DNA of 5,406 bases from contig CAKUKJ010000192.1 in the NCBI GenBank assembly GCA_934662525.1, positions 1-5,406 on the forward strand, written 5' to 3'. This stretch comes from an uncultured Coriobacteriales bacterium (GTDB lineage: Bacteria > Actinomycetota > Coriobacteriia > Coriobacteriales > UMGS124). The translations under genes were made by a program, and so were the position numbers. Below, in pieces: positions 1-5,290 of this stretch. The notes under the pieces were generated by a model, which was not told the origin of the DNA, made no database searches, and saw only the letters and a list, made by a program, of their open reading frames with translations. Each line of letters begins with the position of its first letter. Position 1 is the stretch's first letter.

Positions 1-297
1 GGCCACCATCGTGCGGAGCTTGAATATGCGGATGGGCCTGCCGCCCTGCCCGACGCGCTCCTGGCGGAAGAAGGGCCTGCCGGGGGTGTCGATGCAGATG
101 GCGGCGCAGGCTGCTGCGACGGGTATCGCCAGCACGGCGCAGACGCCGGCCGAGAACACGACGTCGAAGATGCGTTTGACGACCCGGTACCCCGCACCGC
201 CCTTCTTCGGGGCGCCGGCCGTCGGGTCTGGGGCCGGAGCCTTGTAAGTCCCCGTAGCCACGAAACCAGGCGCGGGGGCCGGGCCCTCGGCGGGCAT
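1..297 (-). CDS. Undecaprenyl-phosphate sugar-1-phosphate transferase (bacterial sugar transferase family), N-terminal 99 residues; 3' part lies outside the window
   Basis: Reading the minus strand from ATG 297 gives 99 codons open to the window edge. After a Pro/Ala/Gly-rich N-terminus (residues 1-36) comes YRVVKRIFDVVFS and a hydrophobic segment (about 45-69). Then follows the family hallmark of bacterial sugar transferases (Pfam PF02397): TPGRPFFRQERVG at 71-83 and FKLRTM at 92-97. Members move a sugar phosphate from a nucleotide sugar to undecaprenyl phosphate at the inner face of the membrane, the first step of exopolysaccharide, capsule or glycan assembly. Only one hydrophobic segment precedes the core, which fits the short monotopic type (PglC-like) rather than the WbaP-type with several N-terminal helices. 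The start is supported by GGAG at 307-304, six bases upstream. A GTG at 315 is an alternative. The gene lies 26 bases after the NusG-like stop, so the two are almost surely one operon. The catalytic region is not visible, and sugar specificity cannot be told. Confidence 0.9.
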   Translation of the reverse strand, partial: MPAEGPAPAPGFVATGTYKAPAPDPTAGAPKKGGAGYRVVKRIFDVVFSAGVCAVLAIPVAAACAAICIDTPGRPFFRQERVGQGGRPIRIFKLRTMVA

Positions 298-323
298 GGA
301 GGACTCCGGCCCCACCGTTTGGT

Positions 324-956
324 CTACAGGCACGCGGGCACCCCCTCAGAGGGAGCCGACGGCACGTCGAGCGCCAGCGTCTCGCAGGGGCCCTGGGCGC
401 CCATGGGGGTCAGGGCGACGAGGGCGGTGCGTTTGTGGCGGTCGTATCTGAGGACGGAGGGCTCGCGGCCCGCGAGGGGGCCGGAGGCGACGCGCAGGGA
501 GCCGCCGACAAGGTAGCCGACGCTTCCGCGCACGACGTGCGAGGCGTCCATGCAGGCGAGGAGCCAGGACTCCACGGCCCCGTCGAGCGGGGCGAATCCG
601 CGCCCGACCTCGCCGGCCAGGCGGCGGGGCGAGGACATGCGGAGCATGAGGCCGTCGAGGGCCTCCGGGTCGGGCGTGGACACGAGGAGGTAGCCGGGCC
701 ACATGGGCTTTGCCTGCAGCGACCAGGAGCCGCCGCGCTTGAACCATTTCTCCTTCTTGGGAACGAAGGCGTCGAGCAGCAAATCGGCGGGCATCAGGCG
801 CGCCAGGCGGGCGCAGAGGGCCGATTCGCGATCCAAACCCGCGTTCACGGCATACAGGCGAGCCTTCCTGCCCGCGCAACCGCGCCCCAAGGGCGTCGGG
901 AGGTTTCCGGAAACAGCCGCCTTACCAGCGCAAACGCCCTCGAGCGCGACCGCCAT
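324..956 (-). CDS. Specialised NusG-family transcription antiterminator (LoaP/RfaH/UpxY-like), 210 aa
   Basis: The protein has a NusG N-terminal domain from about residue 34 (LYAVNAGLDRESA), with VPKKEKWFKRGG at 65-76 and the characteristic MWPGYLLV at 85-92. A linker leads to a KOW-like C-terminal domain at about 150-180 (GGSLRVASGPLAGREPSVLR, then YDRHKR). Such proteins bind paused RNA polymerase and suppress termination. Specialised paralogues (RfaH, UpxY, LoaP) act on long polysaccharide or antibiotic operons, usually the one they sit in. Here the next gene downstream is a sugar transferase, which fits exactly. The ATG at 956 is preceded by GGGGAGG (969-963) with a six-base gap, a strong site, so the 33-residue extension before the NusG domain is probably real; most relatives start almost at the YAV motif. 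It is unlikely to be the housekeeping NusG, given its divergent sequence and the absence of secE/rplK neighbours. Target operon specificity is inference from position. Confidence 0.85.
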   Translation of the reverse strand: MAVALEGVCAGKAAVSGNLPTPLGRGCAGRKARLYAVNAGLDRESALCARLARLMPADLLLDAFVPKKEKWFKRGGSWSLQAKPMWPGYLLVSTPDPEALDGLMLRMSSPRRLAGEVGRGFAPLDGAVESWLLACMDASHVVRGSVGYLVGGSLRVASGPLAGREPSVLRYDRHKRTALVALTPMGAQGPCETLALDVPSAPSEGVPACL

Positions 957-974
957 CCCGTGCCTCCCCTCACT

Positions 975-992
975 CCCGCCGCACGCGGCGGG
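975..992 (-). promoter_or_regulatory. GC-rich leader hairpin just upstream of the NusG-like gene
   Basis: On the minus strand CCCGCCGC and GCGGCGGG form a perfect 8-bp stem around GU. In RNA, six to eight pairs would form with a loop of two to six bases. It ends five bases before the Shine-Dalgarno site (969-963) and begins directly where the palindrome at 993-1016 ends. There is no U-run after it, so it is not a standard terminator. Possible roles are RNA stability, control of translation, or a recruitment hairpin for the antiterminator; LoaP-type NusG paralogues are known to recognise an RNA hairpin in the leader they act on. Which role applies cannot be told from sequence. Confidence 0.5.
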
Positions 993-1016
993 GTCAAAAA
1001 CCTACACTTTTTTGAC
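993..1016 (-). repeat. 24-bp palindromic site, copy 1 (8-8-8 architecture), in the leader of the NusG-like gene
   Basis: Perfect 8-bp arms GTCAAAAA and TTTTTGAC surround the asymmetric 8-base centre AGTGTAGG (minus-strand reading). Copy 2 lies in the opposite orientation at 1110-1133 with 21 of 24 bases identical; the 15 bases AGTCAAAAAAGTGTA are identical in both (1017-1003 minus, 1109-1123 plus). The form fits a binding site for a dimeric regulator or a tyrosine-recombinase core site. As RNA on the minus strand it would also make an AU-rich hairpin stacked directly on the GC hairpin at 975-992. Confidence 0.65.
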
Positions 1017-1084
1017 TTGGGTGAGGAATGGCGCGTTTCCTGTAATCATCGGGACGCGACCTGCCGTTTTGATTCGGGGGTTGT

Positions 1085-1114
1085 GCTATATTGCTTCCGT
1101 TTTGTAGGAGTCAA
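1085..1114 (-). promoter_or_regulatory. Predicted sigma-A promoter of the NusG-like gene / polysaccharide operon
   Basis: On the minus strand TTGACT (1114-1109, five of six to consensus) is followed after 18 bases by TATAGC (1090-1085, four of six). Transcription would begin near 1078, leaving a leader of about 120 bases before ATG 956. The -35 lies inside the arm of the palindromic site at 1110-1133, so whatever binds or rearranges that site should affect this promoter. Box spacing and match are good for a sequence-only call, but no start site is proven. Confidence 0.5.
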
Positions 1115-1133
1115 AAAAGTGTACATTATTGAC
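1110..1133 (+). repeat. 24-bp palindromic site, copy 2, overlapping the -35 box of the NusG-like gene
   Basis: Arms GTCAAAAA and TTATTGAC (one arm mismatch) surround the centre AGTGTACA. With flanking GA/TC the dyad extends to 1108-1135, ten base pairs each side with one mismatch. Its centre is 117 bp, about eleven helical turns, from the centre of copy 1, a spacing that would allow two bound dimers to loop the DNA. It differs from copy 1 at three positions, two of them in the central 8 bases. Confidence 0.65.
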
Positions 1134-1137
1134 TCGG

Positions 1138-1155
1138 GAGTCTGATATCAGATTC
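1138..1155. repeat. Short palindrome next to the -35-side operator
   Basis: TCTGATATCAGA (1141-1152) is a perfect 12-bp palindrome. Flanking bases extend it to 18 bp with one G/T mismatch pair. It follows the 24-bp site within five bases. It could be a further operator half or a small stem-loop. No family-specific match is recognised. Confidence 0.35.
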
Positions 1156-1311
1156 AGCTCGTCATAGACATGGCGGCCCTATACATTGCGACCAATCGCT
1201 TAAACACCGCGCAAGCAAGTCGGCCATCCAAATCCATGGTATCTTTCATGCCAACAAATAACCTTATGTAATAAGGTGGAATGGTAATAAGGCGGAATGC
1301 CGGAGGACATC
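1156..1311 (+). promoter_or_regulatory. Upstream region of the AAA-ATPase-like gene with a small hairpin
   Basis: No gene is supported here. ACCTTAT (1261-1267) and ATAAGGT (1271-1277) form a perfect 7-bp inverted repeat around GTA. TGTAAT at 1267-1272 resembles a -10 box (five of six) but lacks a good -35: the 16-17 base spacings give only weak matches in TTTCATG. A promoter for the downstream gene is therefore expected in this stretch but not firmly placed. The lower GC content sets it apart from the coding regions. Confidence 0.35.
1268..1299 (+). repeat. 16-bp tandem direct repeat, two units, ahead of the AAA-ATPase-like gene
   Basis: GTAATAAGGTGGAATG (1268-1283) is followed without a gap by GTAATAAGGCGGAATG (1284-1299), one base different. 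Each unit contains a purine-rich AAGGYGG and ends in ATG. The second unit's ATG (1297) is in frame with the gene, but its AAGGCGG ends only one base before it, so it is a poor start. The repeat may be a duplicated ribosome-binding or operator element. Confidence 0.75.
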
Positions 1312-2907
1312 ATGGAGCTCGAACGAATTGCGACGAACACGTACGACTTTGAGACCGTGCGCGGGACGGGCCTCACCTACGTGGACAAGACCGGCCTGCT
1401 CCACCCGCTGGTGGACGGCTCCATGGGCAACCAGTTCTTCCTCTCCCGGCCCCGGCGCTTCGGCAAGTCGCTTCTGTGCTCCACCATCCAGAAGCTCTTC
1501 GAGGGCAGGCGCGGCCTGTTCGAGGGGCTGGCGATAGACTCCCTGCCTTGGGACTGGGACGCGACCTATCCCGTCATCCGCTTGGACATGAGCCTGTGTT
1601 CGGGGGAGACGGTCGAGGAGGTGGAGGCAGGCGTCAGCGCGGTCTTACAGCGCGAGTCTGAAAGGCTGGGCGTGCCCCTACGCGAGGGGCTCGAGCCACG
1701 CGAGTGCTTCGCCTTCCTCGTCGAGGACGTCGCTGCCGCAAGTCCCTCAGGCCAGTGCGTGTTGCTCATAGACGAGTACGACAAGCCCCTCACCCGCTGG
1801 GTGGGCTCCCAGGAGGTCCTTCCCTTCCAGTCCTTCCTGAAGTCCTTCTACGGCGTGGTCAAGGCCACCGAGTCCAAGCAGCGCTTCTGCCTCATGACAG
1901 GCGTCTCCAAGTTTTCGAAGGTGTCCATTTTCTCGGACCTCAACAACCTCAAGGACCTCACGATGAGCCCCTTCGCCACGACGCTTCTGGGCTACACGCA
2001 CGAGGAGGTGCGGGCGAACTTCCCCGGCCGCCTCGCCGCGCTCGCGCGGGCGCTGGGCACCGACGCCGAAGGGGCGTTCGCCCAGCTCGTCGAGATGTAC
2101 GACGGCTACTGCTTCGACGGCCGCATGGTCCGCGTCTTCAACCCCGTGTCGCTCGGAAACGCGCTCACCGACATGCAGCTCGAGCCGTACTGGTTCGAGA
2201 CGGGCACCCCCGGCTGGCTCATGTCCTATGCCAAGAAGGCCCCGATGGACATGGACGACATCCAGGTCGGTGTGTCTGACTTGGGCACCTTTGAGCCTGC
2301 CGACCCCTCCATGCCGGCCGTGCTGCTGCAGACGGGCTACCTCACGATTAAAGACGTGCTCGGCCGGGGCCTGGCGGCGCTGTACACGCTTGGCTTCCCC
2401 AACCAGGAGGTGTCCTCCGGTTTCAACCGATGGCTCGCCAACGCCTACATGCGCCCCGGCACCGACGTGTCGCAGACGAGCGGCTGGGCGGCGGCATGCC
2501 AGCGCGCGCTGCGCTCGGGCGACGCCGGCGGCTTCATGGAGGCGCTCGAGTCGTTCTTCGCCTCCATCGGCTACGACCTGACCGACCGGCTTTCCGAGCA
2601 GGCCTACCAGTGCGTGGCCGTGGCGATTCTGAGGTTCATCGGCATCTACCTCGACGCCGAGGTGACGACCTCGCGGGGCCGCATCGACATGGTGGCCAAG
2701 GCACCGGGGCACGTCTTCGTCATCGAGGTGAAGGTGGCCTCGGGCGACGCCGCCGGGGAAACCGCCGCCAAGGCGGCGCTGACCCAAATCCGCGAGCGCG
2801 GCTACGCCGAGCCCTATCGCGGCTCGGATGACGAAGTGCTCCTGCTCGGCATCGCCTTCGACTGCCTCACGCACAACGTGGGCGCGTGGGTGAGCGAGGG
2901 GCTGTAG
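1312..2907 (+). CDS. AAA-ATPase-like / PD-(D/E)XK nuclease fusion protein (PF09820-PF08011 type), 531 aa
   Basis: The N-terminal domain carries YVDKT (23-27), a degenerate Walker A SRPRRFGKS (45-53) typical of the family, Walker B VLLIDEYDKP (150-159, D154/E155), the signature TGVSKFSKVSIFSDLNNLKD (196-215) and YDGYCF (263-268). The C-terminal part has a restriction-endonuclease-like core: GRID (456-459), IEVK (471-474), Q492 in the helix TQIRERGY, and the closing GIAFD. Length and domain order match full-length relatives, so the gene appears intact. The family is abundant and often multi-copy in gut anaerobes; its biological role is unproven, with mobile-element or defence links often proposed. 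The start at 1312 is preferred because GGAGG (1302-1306) sits five bases upstream; the in-frame ATG at 1297 would add MPEDI but has a badly spaced site. It stands alone, with no partner gene overlapping. Confidence 0.92.
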   Translation: MELERIATNTYDFETVRGTGLTYVDKTGLLHPLVDGSMGNQFFLSRPRRFGKSLLCSTIQKLFEGRRGLFEGLAIDSLPWDWDATYPVIRLDMSLCSGETVEEVEAGVSAVLQRESERLGVPLREGLEPRECFAFLVEDVAAASPSGQCVLLIDEYDKPLTRWVGSQEVLPFQSFLKSFYGVVKATESKQRFCLMTGVSKFSKVSIFSDLNNLKDLTMSPFATTLLGYTHEEVRANFPGRLAALARALGTDAEGAFAQLVEMYDGYCFDGRMVRVFNPVSLGNALTDMQLEPYWFETGTPGWLMSYAKKAPMDMDDIQVGVSDLGTFEPADPSMPAVLLQTGYLTIKDVLGRGLAALYTLGFPNQEVSSGFNRWLANAYMRPGTDVSQTSGWAAACQRALRSGDAGGFMEALESFFASIGYDLTDRLSEQAYQCVAVAILRFIGIYLDAEVTTSRGRIDMVAKAPGHVFVIEVKVASGDAAGETAAKAALTQIRERGYAEPYRGSDDEVLLLGIAFDCLTHNVGAWVSEGL

Positions 2908-2936
2908 CGCTCAGACCCCTACCGTCGTTGCGCAGC

Positions 2937-2992
2937 AGGTTTGTGCGTCTCGTGAGGTTTTGATTACGCGTTCGCCAGACGCGCACAAACCT
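2937..2992. repeat. Imperfect long inverted repeat downstream of the AAA-ATPase-like gene
   Basis: AGGTTTGTGC...GTCT (2937-2950) pairs with AGACGCGCACAAACCT (2977-2992), ten perfect pairs plus four more after a two-base bulge, around a 26-base loop. It begins 29 bases after the stop codon and could end transcription or protect the 3' end, but no T-run follows on either strand, so it is not a typical intrinsic terminator. A recombination or protein-binding site is also possible. Confidence 0.45.
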
Positions 2993-3014
2993 TGACCAGC
3001 CGTCAGCTTCGGCA

Positions 3015-3057
3015 CCGCAACCACCACGCCTTATCACCACATCGGCGCTGGTTGTGG
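3015..3057. repeat. Second stem-loop in the gap before the XRE regulator
   Basis: CCGCAACCA (3015-3023) pairs with TGGTTGTGG (3049-3057), including one G-U, and CGCC (3027-3030) pairs with GGCG (3044-3047) after a small internal loop, leaving a 13-base apical loop. A run of six T (3069-3074) lies eleven bases beyond the stem on the plus strand, too far for a classical terminator. Together with the inverted repeat at 2937-2992 it fills most of the 200-base gap between the two plus-strand genes. Confidence 0.35.
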
Positions 3058-3087
3058 CACATGGAACCTTTTTTGGGATACCTCCGC

Positions 3088-3107
3088 GCGGGCCATATCG
3101 TGCCCGC
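3088..3107. promoter_or_regulatory. Palindrome immediately upstream of the XRE start, candidate autoregulatory operator
   Basis: GCGGGC (3088-3093) and GCCCGC (3102-3107) form a perfect 6-bp dyad around CATATCGT and end one base before ATG 3109. The spacer holds a weak -10-like CATATC (3094-3099), which would place the transcript start at or near the ATG. XRE-type repressors commonly bind dyads over their own promoter. The -35 is not convincing. Confidence 0.4.
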
Positions 3108-3108
3108 C

Positions 3109-3381
3109 ATGGACACGAATCTCAACCGTGCCATCGGCGTGGAGCTCAGGTCGATGCGCACAGACGCACAAAAGACGCAAAGCACGGTCGCCTCGCGGCT
3201 CGGCAAGCCGCAGTCGTACGTGAGCAAGCTCGAGTCGGGGGAACGCAGCCTGAGGCTGTGCGAGATATACGACTATGCGGCGGCGCTCGACATGGACGTC
3301 GACGACTTCATGTGGAGGGTCGACGTCCGCATCAAGGACTACCGCAGGCTCAAGCAAGGGCCGCTGGGGCCGAAAGGCTAG
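3109..3381 (+). CDS. XRE-family helix-turn-helix DNA-binding regulator, 90 aa
   Basis: The protein is a single-domain HTH_3-type regulator. The helix-turn-helix spans about residues 9-66, with TVASRLGKPQSYVSKLESGE (26-45): the A-x-x-L-G-K turn and the recognition helix SYVSKLE followed by SGER are textbook for the Cro/C1 fold. A 24-residue basic tail follows (RVDVRIKDYRRLKQG). Such proteins usually repress their own gene and a neighbour, and occur in phages, restriction-modification controllers, toxin-antitoxin pairs and stand-alone regulators. ATG 3109 is chosen because the domain begins right after it; it has no Shine-Dalgarno site, so leaderless translation is possible. ATG 3061 would add 16 residues (MEPFLGYLRAG...) but also lacks a ribosome site. 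The gene is convergent with the DUF4143 gene, 87 bases apart. No toxin partner is adjacent on the same strand. Confidence 0.85.
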   Translation: MDTNLNRAIGVELRSMRTDAQKTQSTVASRLGKPQSYVSKLESGERSLRLCEIYDYAAALDMDVDDFMWRVDVRIKDYRRLKQGPLGPKG

Positions 3382-3468
3382 GGACAAGTGCAAAACCGAA
3401 GGCCGTCCACCTCTGATACATATGGCACCCCCAACGTCACGCTCAGGACAGCGGGGGATTGGCGCAGT

Positions 3469-4821
3469 CTATAAAAACGGCACCATATAGAGCGGAATGA
3501 ACCGGATGCCCCCTTCCTCCTTGTAATCCGCGGGGTGCACCACATAGGGCGTATGCAGCTGCGCGGGGTATTTGGCCATGAACTTGCGCAGCGACGAAAG
3601 GGTGTACCTGCTGCTCGATTTAACCTCTATGGGTGAGATATTGTGTCGATTGGTGATTGAAGACTTGGCGATAAGAAAGTCTATCTCCATACGGCTGGCC
3701 GCATCTTCACGGCTCGGGTTGGCATAGAAATAGAGCGTGTGGCCGGATGCACGCAGCATCTGCGCAACGGCGTTCTCTATCACCATCCCCATGTTGACTT
3801 CTAGTTTGTCGAGCAGGATCTTCTTGTATACCTGTTCATCGATCAACCCCCGCTCGTCAAAACTGTGGCTGATGAGCAGCCCCGTGTCGGCCATATAGCA
3901 CTTGAGCGTCGTGCGCTCCCGGTTGAGATTGAGCCCGAGCGAGGGCTCGGTCGTGTTGTAGCAGTTGTTTACGACCATGGCATCGGACAGCCAGAAGAGG
4001 GAATCCCGAAACTCATCGAATGTCGCTCCCCTCTCCACCGATGCAAGCTTGAAATGCCTGTTCTGGTTTTTGAGCTGAGAGGGAAGCTCGTCATAGATGG
4101 CCTCGACGCGAAGGACGTCTCTGCCGGCGTGCTTGCGGATGTCGTCGCGATAGAGCTTGAGGATGCGCCTCTTCACTCGGTCCAGCCGCTCGAAATCCCG
4201 GGAATCCGCATAGGCGGCAACGGCCTGGGGCATGCCGCCGACAAGAAGATACTGCCTGAACAGATCCATTGCCTTGCGGTGGAGGGCCTGCCCCATCGGC
4301 CGACTTCTTTCGAAACACTCCCTTGCAAGAGGCACGATGGACTCGTTGCCCATCGCCCAGCAGAACTCCTCGAAGTCCATGGGATGCATATCGATCGCAT
4401 CTTCCTCAGAAGGAATCAAGATGTCCTGGACGTTCTTCTTGATAGACATGAGCGAGCCGGTCTCTATGTAGTCGAAGCGCCCATCGGCTACCAGGTATTT
4501 GATTGCGCTGCGAGCACGTGGAAACAGTTGAACCTCGTCAAAGACAATAAGCGAGCGGCGCGGGATAAGACGCGTGTTATAGAGGGCCGAGAGTTTGAGA
4601 AAGAAGACGTCGAGGTCATTGAGGTCGTGCAGGAAAAGACCGCGCACGTCATCTCTGGCCTTGTTGAAATCGATAAGCACGTATGTGTCGTATTCGGACT
4701 TGGCAAATTCCTCAACGATATAGCTTTTGCCAACACGACGAGCTCCCTGGATGAGAAGCGCGCTACTCCCTTGCTCGCGGCGCTTCCAATCAACAAGCTT
4801 CTGATACACTTTTCGCCGCAT
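3469..4821 (-). CDS. AAA_14/DUF4143 ATPase with C-terminal nuclease-like domain, 450 aa
   Basis: The N-terminal P-loop domain has Walker A GARRVGKS (26-33), Walker B LIVFDEVQ (91-98, D95/E96), the sensor-like TGS (121-123) and HPMDFEEF (146-153), all typical of AAA_14 (PF13173). The middle YLLVGGMPQAV (191-201) and the following helical region belong to DUF4143 (PF13635). A C-terminal EIDF (379-382) plus PIEVKSS (397-403) forms a PD-(D/E)XK-like D-x(n)-E-x-K motif. The family (COG1373) is widespread in gut anaerobes and archaea, and its function is not established. Length and motifs indicate an intact gene. ATG 4821 has GGAGG at 4830-4826, four bases away, slightly tight. GC content is visibly lower than in the genes to its left and in the fragment to its right, suggesting separate acquisition. 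It is transcribed alone, convergent with the XRE gene, from an upstream region carrying 33-bp repeats. Confidence 0.92.
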   Translation of the reverse strand: MRRKVYQKLVDWKRREQGSSALLIQGARRVGKSYIVEEFAKSEYDTYVLIDFNKARDDVRGLFLHDLNDLDVFFLKLSALYNTRLIPRRSLIVFDEVQLFPRARSAIKYLVADGRFDYIETGSLMSIKKNVQDILIPSEEDAIDMHPMDFEEFCWAMGNESIVPLARECFERSRPMGQALHRKAMDLFRQYLLVGGMPQAVAAYADSRDFERLDRVKRRILKLYRDDIRKHAGRDVLRVEAIYDELPSQLKNQNRHFKLASVERGATFDEFRDSLFWLSDAMVVNNCYNTTEPSLGLNLNRERTTLKCYMADTGLLISHSFDERGLIDEQVYKKILLDKLEVNMGMVIENAVAQMLRASGHTLYFYANPSREDAASRMEIDFLIAKSSITNRHNISPIEVKSSSRYTLSSLRKFMAKYPAQLHTPYVVHPADYKEEGGIRFIPLYMVPFL

Positions 4822-4870
4822 CGAACCTCCAAAAGAATTGTGCTTTCGACAAGCGCCTGACTTCCTGGTA

Positions 4871-4969
4871 GGAACTTTTCAAGATTATTGAAGCATGGCA
4901 ATTGGAACTTTTCAAGATTATTGAACATGGATAAATGAATGTTTTCGCGATTATTGGTCGCGATATGTC
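4871..4969 (-). repeat. Three-unit, 33-bp periodic tandem repeat upstream of the DUF4143 gene
   Basis: Units start at 4871, 4904 and 4937. Units 1 and 2 share an identical 22-base core (4871-4892 and 4904-4925), then CATGG one base out of register. Unit 3 is degenerate: TTTTCGCGATTATTG (4942-4956) matches the others' TTTTCAAGATTATTG at 13 of 15 bases, in the same phase. Unit 3 also carries two TCGCGAT copies (4945-4951, 4958-4964). The 33-bp period is close to three helical turns, so a protein could bind the same DNA face in each unit. The array ends about 50 bases upstream of the gene start. Confidence 0.85.
4887..4915 (-). promoter_or_regulatory. Possible promoter formed across two repeat units, for the DUF4143 gene
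   Basis: On the minus strand TTGAAA in unit 2 (4915-4910, four of six to consensus) is exactly 17 bases from TTCAAT in unit 1 (4892-4887, four of six). Because both boxes lie in the repeat, duplication of the unit itself would create the promoter. The match is modest. An alternative further upstream, TTGAAA near 5000 with TAAGAC, is no better. Confidence 0.25.
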
Positions 4970-5042
4970 TTATTTTGATTTTGTATCATTTCAAACTGTA
5001 AAGCCTCTGGCGGATTTGGATTCGTAACGTAACTTTGCAAGT

Positions 5043-5288
5043 GACCTCTTCTCCGACGCCCTTGCCGCGCTGGCCGACCAGGGCATCGAGATGATTTACG
5101 ACCGCACGCGCATGGTGCTTGCGCAGGGCGACTTCGTGCTCGGCGTGAGCGAGGGCACCTACGGCGGTGCCCCCACGAGCTACTACGACCTGTGGTGTAT
5201 CTCGAACGGCAAGATTGCCGAGCACCGGGACGTGATGGAGGCCATCGCCGACGAGTCCACCTGGGCAAACGACAACGGGAAGTTCTAA
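5043..5288 (+). pseudogene. C-terminal fragment of a SnoaL-like / NTF2-fold protein, 5' end lost
   Basis: Codons from 5043 to the TAA at 5286-5288 encode 81 residues beginning DLFSDALAALADQGIEMIYD and including VLAQGDFVLGVSEG, SYYDLW, NGKIAEH and a final WANDNGKF. This resembles the C-terminal half of the SnoaL-like proteins of COG4922 (NTF2 fold, usually about 120-150 residues). The expected N-terminal half is absent: the frame is closed by TAA at 5025-5027 and the DNA before about 5040 is AT-rich and unlike coding sequence. No in-frame start with a ribosome site exists; ATG 5091 lies in the middle of the fold. The fragment is therefore a truncated remnant, most likely cut by the event that placed the DUF4143 gene and its upstream region here. 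Family assignment rests on recalled motifs. Confidence 0.65.
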
Positions 5289-5290
5289 AC

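Noticed and set aside
435..1145. 236-residue plus-strand frame
   Set aside because: It is antisense to the NusG-like gene and runs through its promoter and leader.
1170..1271. 33-residue open frame (MAALYIATNRLN...) before the AAA-ATPase-like gene, ending in the small hairpin
   Set aside because: It has no Shine-Dalgarno site and no recognisable sequence; a leader peptide is conceivable but nothing beyond position supports it.
1747..2874. 375-residue minus-strand open frame
   Set aside because: It lies wholly antisense to the AAA-ATPase-like gene, whose motifs are clear; GC-rich codon bias makes such mirror frames common.
3294..3328. Perfect 10-bp inverted repeat (GGACGTCGAC / GTCGACGTCC) inside the XRE gene
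   Set aside because: It falls on codons for the repeated peptide DVD/RVDV and is explained by codon choice; a regulatory role has no other support.
3865..4860. 331-residue plus-strand open frame
   Set aside because: It is antisense to the DUF4143 gene and shows no family motif.
4488..4928. 146-residue minus-strand frame starting in the 33-bp repeats (MFNNLEKF...)
   Set aside because: It runs out of frame into the DUF4143 gene and has no ribosome site; the FNNLEKF repetition simply follows from the DNA repeat.
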